Assembly (NCBI GenBank): GCA_037074705.1 | Contig: CM073591.1 | Coordinates: forward strand, 136,903,032-136,967,031 | Reading direction: 5' to 3' | Length of the DNA stretch: 64,000 bases | Source: Zhengitettix transpicula | Taxonomy: Eukaryota > Arthropoda > Insecta > Orthoptera > Tetrigidae | In this document: positions 50,701 through 61,000 of the stretch, piece after piece | Numbering within the stretch: position 1 is the stretch's first letter | How the letters are laid out: every line of letters begins with the position of its first letter | The notes under the pieces: generated by a model | Database searches by the model: none | Seen by the model: only the letters and a program-made list of their open reading frames with translations | Told to the model about the DNA's origin: nothing | Program-made: the position numbers and the translations under genes

Positions 50701-53700
50701 GGAGACACTGCCACATCACAGGTCACCGTGGTAGTAACAGACATGGATGATCAGCTTCCCATTTTCAATCATCCATCATTTAAATTGACAGTACCAGAAG
50801 ATATCAGTGCTGATACGCCTTTGCCTGGATTAGGTATGGTTGTGAATGATGAAGATGTGGGAGAAAATGCTCGCTTTTCTCTGAGTCTACGTGGAGTACA
50901 GAATTTTCCTTTGGGTGTCTTTACTGTGCATCCAGTTTCTGCACAAGGCCGTACTCCTGTTGTTGTGAGAGTAATAGAACCAAATAAATTGGATTATGAC
51001 ATAGAGAATAAAGAAAAGAGAAGAATTATATTTGATGTAGTTGCATCAGTGAAGAGAAAGGAGGTAATACATTGATTAATATTCCTCACTCCAAAACAAG
51101 AAATAAAGGTCATATAAATGCCTTACAGGTCTTCATGTTTAAGTTATGAAAGAAATGTTATTTGGACTCACTCCATCACCTACCCATTTGACATTTGTGT
51201 ATATATACTATAATCCTTTTTTACAACATTTCACTTGTGTACATCCTATTGTACATTGTAATGTGAGATAATTGATGGATATTCATTTCATGACCAATAT
51301 ATATGATTTTCATGTATTTCTTGGTATTGGAAACAAGGCTGATTGGTTGTATCAGTAGTGTTTCCAGACTGAAGGCAGCAAATTCATTAATCTTCATTTG
51401 AAAATATTATTGAAACATTATATATTATATATGGGCAAAGTAAACAATATTTTCTGCTGAATATTCATTATTTTGTGATTTATTTAAATTTTCTATTATT
51501 AATTTATTGATTTGTTTTGATATATTATAATTGTAAATGTGCAATTATAATCTGCCTCAATCAATTATTGATGGACTATTAATTCATTAATAAATATATT
51601 ATAAGCAATGTACTTGTCAGACTGTATTTTCATTATCAAAGAGTAAAGGTTTTCCTGCATGAGTAACTCTTAAGCTAGAATAGGTTTAGGGTTTCGGTCA
51701 TGATGTTTTGATGGCGGTCACTACCATTGTTATCAAGTAATGTCTGTGACCTTTATTGAAATGTTATTACTATTATTACCTGGTTAGAAACTCAAGAGCT
51801 ACTATTGCAGTATTTTCATTAAATTTAAATTTGTAAATTATGAATCATCTCAGTTAATATGTGGACCTGTTAATTTTTAGATAAATTAATATTTAAGTTA
51901 TTTATGACCCACTAAATATATGAGTTTGTACTTGAGGTTAAGACATTATTTAATAACAAATAATTTCTTCAACAGGGTGAAAAAAATGAAGAAGTTAGCA
52001 GTTCTCAGGTTACCATTGATTTAGTTGATGCCAATGACAATGCACCTGTTTTTCCTTTAAAAGCTTACAGGCTTCGTGTTCATGAAGATGCTTCCCCTGG
52101 TCTGCTGATAAGTAATATTAGTGCAACTGACAAAGATAGTGGAAATTTTGGACACATTACATACTCAATTAGAGGTTTTGGAGCAGCAACTTTTTATACC
52201 AATCAAAGCAAGGGTGGTATTTTTCTTGCAAATGAAAGCCAAGGTAATAAATATTAATTCCTTTAATGTTATGCTATGTAATAAATTATGAAGGGCATGA
52301 AGGCATTTAATTAAATAAAACAATTTGTTTCAAGGTCAAATTACTAAATGAACTCATTTAGATAGGAAAGAGAGATAGGGTAGCCAACCCACCTGAAATC
52401 AACAGTTGGTCAAGTCAGGTTGAGTTAAAATATTTCTAAGAGATAAAGACCCCTTATCATTTTCTTTCCTGGTGTTTTTGAGATGTCTTCTTTAAAAACT
52501 TATAAGGCAAAGTTTTCTCCTTCTTTTAAGTCATGCATCATTAACCAACTTAGATAATAGAATAGAATACATCAACAAGAGTCTGCACCAATTTTTTACA
52601 TAGTTAGAGCCATAGTTGCTGAATGACAGGGAACATTTGTAAACAAGTGTAGTGAGCTGGTATGGATGTAGAGGTGTTAAGCATATACAAATGTAACCAA
52701 ACATTTTTAAAATTATTCATATTTGAAAGAACCACGACTATTGACATCAACAATGTGGTTTGGAAAACCACACTCATAGCTCATTAATTTGCTGAACACA
52801 ATTGTTAAACTTGTACACATTAAACAGCTGATTCTTTTACTATAAATATTTTCATGAATTTGAAAATGCTGCTTTTGTAAATGATGTCTTTCAATAGATG
52901 GTCAACAAACTAGTAAATAAAACCCGAGAACTCTTTATACAGAATATATGTCGGGAAAACTTATGCTCTTTATTGAACTAGAAATAGTCAGAAATTATTA
53001 AAAAGTATATCACTAAGGTAAATAAAAGTTTAATATCAACATTTTAACCATTCAACTGCATGTGAAATGATCATGTAAAATGAATGAATTCCTTAGGATG
53101 TATAAGTTAAAGTAATATTTAAAATGCATTAGTGTTAACAAATATAAATCTAACTGTTTTCTTACTTTAACTAAAAATACATTTTATGTTGTCAGGACTT
53201 GATTATGAAACTCAAAAGTCATATTCACTAACATTTGAAGCTCGGGATGGCGGAGGAAGAGTTTCTGCAGCTAACCTGTTTGTGGAGGTAGAAGATGTAA
53301 ATGATAATCCACCTGTTTTTGAACATGCTGAATACAAACGTACTATAAGGGAAGGGGCTACAAACTTTGAGCCACAATTATATGTTCGGGTATGTTGTAA
53401 AAGAATTGATTACCATTAGTTAATGTACACTTCAGGTTGTATTAAGTGAAGGGTACCTGTTCCATAAAGCTACATTTGCCGTCAGAAGCTTCCATAGTTA
53501 GCATGACCATCTACATATCAGAAAGTGGTTTATAAACTGCATCCAGGTTAATACAAAAATAATTTTGTAAAACATTATGTTCAATATTAATTAAACCCTT
53601 TTATAAATTACTCATAAAAAAGTAACTTCAGTTGCCATGATATTTAAAATTAGTACTATTTTTTCAATAAAGTATTGATAATATTTTGTATTCATTTCAT

Positions 53701-54971
53701 TGTCCCTTCTGAAATGTGTATTTGACTTAAAGTGAAACTGTCACTTGTTAGCTGTTGTGATTTACTTTAATGTAATACTGAAACAAATTACTGATGTTTT
53801 TTATAGGCCACTGATGCTGATGGACCAGAACAGGGAGGTGGAAAAATATTTTATAGCATACAATCATCAAACACTCCTGATTTATTTTTTATAGAACCTG
53901 TTAGCGGGGAAGTTAAATTAAATGCACCCGCTAAAGCAAGTGACACACAGCTTGGGCAATATGATGTTGTTGTTAGAGCAACAGATGCTGGTGAGAACAA
54001 CTTAATTTAATCAAATTAATTACTGTTGTATTGCTAACACAATTTCAGTTCTAAATCTCTACTGTTTATTGATGTTATTATTTTAGGTAGCAAAATGATT
54101 CTTATGAACTGCTTATTGAAAGTTCTCACCTATAAGCATGGCAGAGTATCTTAAGTAGTGTGGTGTCTTACTGGTCACTTTGAATTGTTATGATTATTTG
54201 AAATATTTACTAAAAAAATTGATTTTAAAATAATTTATTTGGAAAAATAACTCGAATTAAATTTTATTATTATATAAAAATTAAACGAAATTTAAACTGG
54301 CTTAACTCTGGAGAGCAGAAAGATTTTTCTTATGTACCTTCTAAAGGCTTTTCTCAAGGAATGTAGGTGGAAAATTGAAAGCTATCACATTTGGACAAGA
54401 ATGGTGTTCAGTTACTTGGAATTTTGGAAATGCTGATTACTGGTATCTCTCATGTTGACTGCCACAGACACTTTGTTGTGGATCGCTCTGGAACTTGTAT
54501 GGAAATGAAAATGGATGAAAATGGTGCTGTCAGCTTTACCACATCTCCCTGGTTTGCAGGCTGATTGTAAAAGTTGTTACTCTGTAGTGGGCTAGACTGG
54601 ACCTAGCCACTCATTTTGTTATTAAAATGGTTTACAGAAAAATTTGCATTGTAAATACCAGGAGACATCTTCCTCCAAGCACTTGTTCTGCCAGACTCTC
54701 TCAGACTAACTCCCAGGTTCTTTGTTCTCTTCCCTTTTCAACATCTGGAAACTCCCAGTAATGCAGTCCTTTGAATACAATAGGAGGCCTAAACCGTAAC
54801 TAAATAACCATCCTCAAATAAGCTGCAACTCGCCTGTGCTCTTTGACAGAATTTAAAAGGAAAAATTATTTTTGCCTGCCAGATAAATGAAATTACAAAA
54901 CAATTAAAATATAATGGAGGAAATGTATCACAACAGTATTTTATCTTTTATAAAAATATTATTATTATATC

Positions 54972-55032
<61 letters not shown>

Positions 55033-58000
55033 AATAGTGAGAATGTGACATTGTCAAAAATATTGGTATGGAAAGGATAGAGAGACACCGCACTTCACTT
55101 TCAGGTAAGCCACAACCTTGCAAAGAACTTCCTTCAGTTTCCTATGGCTACACTGTACTTCATTTTCAGGTAAGCCACGAGCTATCTCTCTTTCCTTTCT
55201 ATGCCAATATTGGAATTTTTATTTCAAAAAGTTTCCAAACCATTGTGTTTGTATGGAATGGAATATCATAATATGACTGTATTTTTACAATTTACAAAGT
55301 AATTACTCAATAATAGAATAATTGCTTTGTGCTATTATTGAGTAATTACTTTGAAAATTGTAAAAATACAGTCATGTCATGACATTCCATAACATACAAA
55401 CACAATGGTTTGGAAATTTTTTGAAATAAAAAAAAGAGGAAGTATGGAATATGAAGTATAGATAATACAAACAAAAAAACATATGATTAAATGAGAGCTT
55501 CAAATTAAAGTGTGTGTCCAGTTGATTAATTTACAAGTTTTATTGATAGGTATCCATACATAGAGATGCTTATGAAAAATAAGACAACTTGGCTGCTGTA
55601 TAATCTCAGCAAAAAGAATATAGAAATATGTATATAATAGTAACCTATAGTAATTAGTTTGACTTTTTAAATAGAAATAATATTTAGTAAAGTATTCCAG
55701 AAAGAAGGACACTATTATTATATATTTTTAACTGTTTGCTCTTATTTATAACATGCTCATATATAAATTTATATAGTAAGTTTATTTTCAGGTTTACCAC
55801 CTTTGCATAATGATGTGAAGCTATCAATACGTGTAGGAGTTCATGGAAATCAGCGACCTGTGTTCTTAGGACATCACAATATTGGTGAAAATGCTCCTGC
55901 TGGTTATAATGCTGAAATTCGAGAAACTTCTTTACCTGGATCCAATGTTGTTAAAGTCATTGCTACAGATCCTGATGGACAAGATTCTCTTCTACAATAC
56001 TTTATTGCAGGCGGAGGAAGGGATAATTTCTTAATAGATAAAAAGTAAGATGATAGAATTATCAGTACAATCTTTGTTCTTAGTTGTATAATGTGCTTGA
56101 TGTACATAAATTACAAATTTACACCTATACTAAAATTTTTAGAATATTTACAATAAGTTCTACTGAGGATAACAGGTTCATTATTATAACATACTTTATA
56201 TTTTACATGGCTAATTTCAAACTTTTAGTTTACATTTGTTTTCTTTTTATAATAAGTGTAGAATTGTTATATTTACATCATTTTATGCTAACCACATTTA
56301 ATATTTTTTAATTGACAAGTGAGATAGAATTAAGAAAAATAATGGAAGGCATGTTTCTAAAATTCGTACAAGCACATTTAAATAAAAACTTTGAACTTTA
56401 CTTTCATATTTTTGTATATTTTAAAAATTGTTTCAGAACTGGAGAAATTACAGTTTCACCTGACGCTCGTTTAGATTTAGATACTGGTCTCCATCATTAT
56501 GATGTTATTGTGCATGCGGTAGACTCTGGTGTACCAGTACGAGAGACTGCAACTGCAACAGTTGTCATAAATATAATTGATGTCAACAATAAACCTCCAA
56601 AATTTCCAAATAATAGTGCTTCAGCTTATGTACAGTATATTTCTGAAAGAACTCCAGTTGGTGAGTTGGACTCACTTTTAATTTTGATAATGAATTTTTT
56701 AACTGAAATTAAGTATACACTTGGTGGCAACTATAATTAAATATACAATTTTATACCTATATTTAAAAGTAAATTAAGCCATTACAAAGGAAACTATCAA
56801 AAAACATTATTATTTAAAAATCTTCCACTCACTCTAATAATGCCTCACAATCATTTATATTAGATTTGATTTAGAGCTGTATTTCCACACATGGGGCCCA
56901 CACCCCACAGGGTGGCAATTTGAAAACGAGCTCATCTAGAATTTAAAAATTGCTAGCTTAATTTATTCAAAAGTTAAAATTGGTGGTATCTCAATTTTAA
57001 ATAAGCATTTGGTAAGTTTGGTGTTTTTCATACAGCACACATGACAGATTAAATTAATATAAACTAGGATGCATTTAGAGAGTAGGCCTATTGTTTACTA
57101 TGTCTAGATATAGTATGTACTGTGATAGACTACTGTTATGACATGTGCTAAGTAGTTGTCTACAGTAGTCTAGAGCCACCTCTGTGTGTTGAATTAAATA
57201 ACTTAATTTTGTACAAAATCTTGAATGTGAGATTTCAGATTAAAATAAATTTAATTTGTTTATGTGCAGAATTATTACTATAGAAGAGCTATGATACAGA
57301 ATTTGAAATTAGTCTTCTTTAGGAAATATTTCAATTTTTTAATATATAAAATATGAATATGTTATATTTGTGTGTGGGAGGGGGGGGGGGATGCATTAGA
57401 AATACTTAGGTGGAGCATGGTAACAAAAATATTGGGAAACACTGCTTTAGAATGAATGGAAAACATTTAACCCATTTAAACTAACAGCCTTTCACAATTA
57501 CATTTATTCAATGCTTTTTACCTACTCTGCTTTATTAAAGAAACTTATCTAGTCTGTTTTTCAGACATTTACTTTTTTCTTTGATAGCAAGTTTTTTCAA
57601 TCCATAATTGTTCTTTTAGGAAATGAGTATTTTCCCACATCTTTGCATTCCTCTTTTTGTTTAATTTTAAAGGAGTTGTCACTTTTACCAATATAATTTG
57701 TTGGACTTTTAAGGTTCCTTATTTCTCTCCAGACTGGTTTGTTAGAATAAATTATAAACAAAGCACAAATTCTGGCCTTCTTTCTTATGTCTGTTAGTAA
57801 TTCCCATTTTAGAGGTCTGTTTTCCACAGTTGTACAACATATTTTGGCCACCTTATCTTGTATCCTATCTAAAACCTTTATATGTTCACTTCTATATGGA
57901 TCCCAGTAGACCGCTGCATATTACATAATGCTGTTTCCTTCACTCTCTTTGAACTCTTCTTCAAAACTCTATTTAAAAACTGGAGTGCCCTCCATCCTTT

Positions 58001-61000
58001 TCCCACCACTGTACTAATATACTCACCACAGTCTACATCCTTATTCAAAGGTGACGCTAAAGCCCAAAAATTCAAAGTTTTTACAATTGATCAAGGACAT
58101 TGAAAATTACAGAGGGGTGTTGAAGAAATTACTTCAATATCATTGCATATTTTTCATTATGATAGCACTGTGAAAGAGGTAGTAGCTTTCCGATGTAGTC
58201 TGTGACTTACATTGTTGTGATAGAACTTGTTTTGATTGTGTTCCGTTTCGCTGAACGTATACTAATAATAAAAACCTATCAAAATTAATTTTTGAGTTAT
58301 TACTAAAAAAGACCCAACACACTTCCCCCTTCAATTGAATAAACCACAATTATCGGCAAATAACTACCAGTATGTGATGGAAAGCGTGACTGTTCATGAC
58401 CTATTAAGTAAAAAAAAGGCGCGTTTTATCAGGACTGAACAGAAAACAAAACATAACTGACTACCAAGCATAAAAACAATCAAAACTGCCGTGTAAAAGA
58501 GTAAATGACTAAGAACAAACAAATAAATCGATTTTTACAACTTTACAATCATGTGTAGTATGAGTTGGTAAAATCTGCTATCATTATTTTATCTGAAAAG
58601 AATTGCTTACTGAGAAATGTGAATAAAGGTTACATTTATAATTATCTTGTTTTCAGGTACTCCAGTCTTGACTGTAGAAGCTACTGATCCTGATAATGGT
58701 GCTCAAATTACATATTCAATAGTTGATCCAGTAAAAGCTGTAGATAAAACAGGAGTTGCTGTTAGACCACAGTCAACGACATATAAGTTCCAATCTGCTT
58801 TTACTATAAGTAATACTACTGGAGTGGTCTCTGTGGCCAATACACTTGACCATGAAGCTGCTGCTGTGATAATACTTACAGTTGAAGCTCGAGATATTCA
58901 AGCAGAAGAAAGACTAGAGTTACAAGTGGCTAGAACAGAGGTCACTATATACATTCAGGCACACAGTGATTCTAATCCATTATTTACTGTAGCAGGTTGG
59001 ACTCCAACAAATCCGACTATAAAGGTAAAAAACAAATAAAATTGTGTGTATTTAAATAAAACAAAATCTAACTTAAAGTAATAGTAAAGAAGTATTTAAA
59101 TTAATAATATGAAAGATAAATATGAAACTAAATCAATTGTCATTTATGTATATTTTAGGTGAAGGTTCCAGAAGAACAGCCAATTGGCACAACAATTTTA
59201 ATGCTTTCTGCAAGAGATCCAGTTACTGGTGGACCTATTTTTAAATTTGAAGAGTTTGATGGTGTGAGCTTCAAGGATACTGAAGATTTTGTGAGTGTAG
59301 GTTTGCAATCAGGAAATGTAGTGCTCAACAAGCGGCTTGATTATGAGACCATGAATCAAAAGGCATGTATTCTTTTAAGTCTTTATATAAAAAAGCTTTG
59401 AAAAAACTTTGGTTCAGGTTTTTAATTTCAGTAATCAAAGATACACTCTTTATATTTTAAAAAGTATACAAAATATATTTGTTAAAAAAAATACAAAAAT
59501 GAAATTAATTTTGATAAAAGTAACTTTAAATTCCAAATATTAAAATCCTAATGATTCTAAAAGCATAATCATATGAGAGAAACTGTTCAAATTTTCTTCC
59601 CCCTTAGAATTAATGAAAATATTATACATTTTATAACTATTAATAATGAATATTTAACTATAATATATGTGTGATAAAGCGAGTAAAGTGAATTGCCAAA
59701 ACGATTCGTGTGGACAGGAATTGAGGGCTGCTATTGTCATGTTGTAATATTATTATTTTTTTTTTATCACATCTTAAACTTCTCTGCTCAGCAAACCATG
59801 TGTTGACTCTCCGCATTCCCTTTACATTTGGACACTTGTAATTTATGGCCCAACATCTGCCATCTTCCGGCCCTAAAATTCCTTTGCCTTGCAAACTGCA
59901 GGCAGCTAAACATTACTACATTACAATGTTAGACAGTATAAAGTTCTTCAAATTTTCAGATGCATTAACCCCGTTGTCAGAATAAGGCATACTTTGTCCC
60001 ATCTGACATTGTCTCACAATTCTAGGTAAGCCAATAAGTCTCTATCTTACTTTTCTATCTCTAATAATTACAAAAGCTCAGCCCATCTCACACCAGAAAA
60101 AATTTACACTTGAGATACAAAAGCTGGTCCGGAACTAAATTTTTCCTAACAGCTCCACACACATAACCAGTTATTTAAAAAATCTAAGAATTCTAATATT
60201 TGTATCACCACTGGACAGTCATCTATATATTTTACTTTGACTATTATAGCTTCATCAAGTGGATGACTGTGACACGTCCACATCTCTCGAAGTCAGTCAG
60301 CCAAACAAAAACCTGTAAAAGATTGGTTCAATTTGCCGATCATTGCATCACTCTTCCAATGACCAATAATATGGTCTCTAATTATATGGTTGCTAACCAC
60401 TGCAGCACTGTCAAACTGTCTAAAACCCTATTCCTAATAGTTGCTCATGCCCACAGGCACTACACCAATAATTTCGATCCATGCTTCCTTAAAGACTTAT
60501 CTCTCTGATTCATCAGATGCTGAACTCCACCTTTCGGAACTCTCCTTCCAACACATCATACAGTCCGACCAATTCCCTGGACTCAAAATCATCTAACTAT
60601 TGTCTTTTCCCAAACTCAATCACTTACTTTACATTTTACCATCAACCCCTTGTTTACGTGTGAATTGTGTATGTAATATGTATATTTGTATGTATGTATT
60701 ATTCTTTGATGATGTAATTGTCATGACCTTTCCCTGTGAGGGAGAGTTGTTGAGTGGTGTCAATTGTTGCTGCCTAATGGCTGTGCCAGGGTTTGAATTT
60801 GACACTGACCAGCCATCTGACATGCAATTCAGACCTACTGTCATAATGAGAGGTTGGGGGGGAGCTCAGGTCTTTGAAAATTTGTTTACACACACACACA
60901 CATATATATGTGTGTGTGTATATATATATATATTGGTATGAAAAGGATAGAGAGATAGGTTGTGGCTTACCTGAAAGTGAAGTGCGGTGTCGCCATGAGG

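Noticed and set aside
56312..56436. Upstream extension of cadherin exon 10
   Set aside because: The sequence before 56437 is AT-rich intron ending in TTGTTTCAG. The phase-2 join to exon 9 fits only at 56437.
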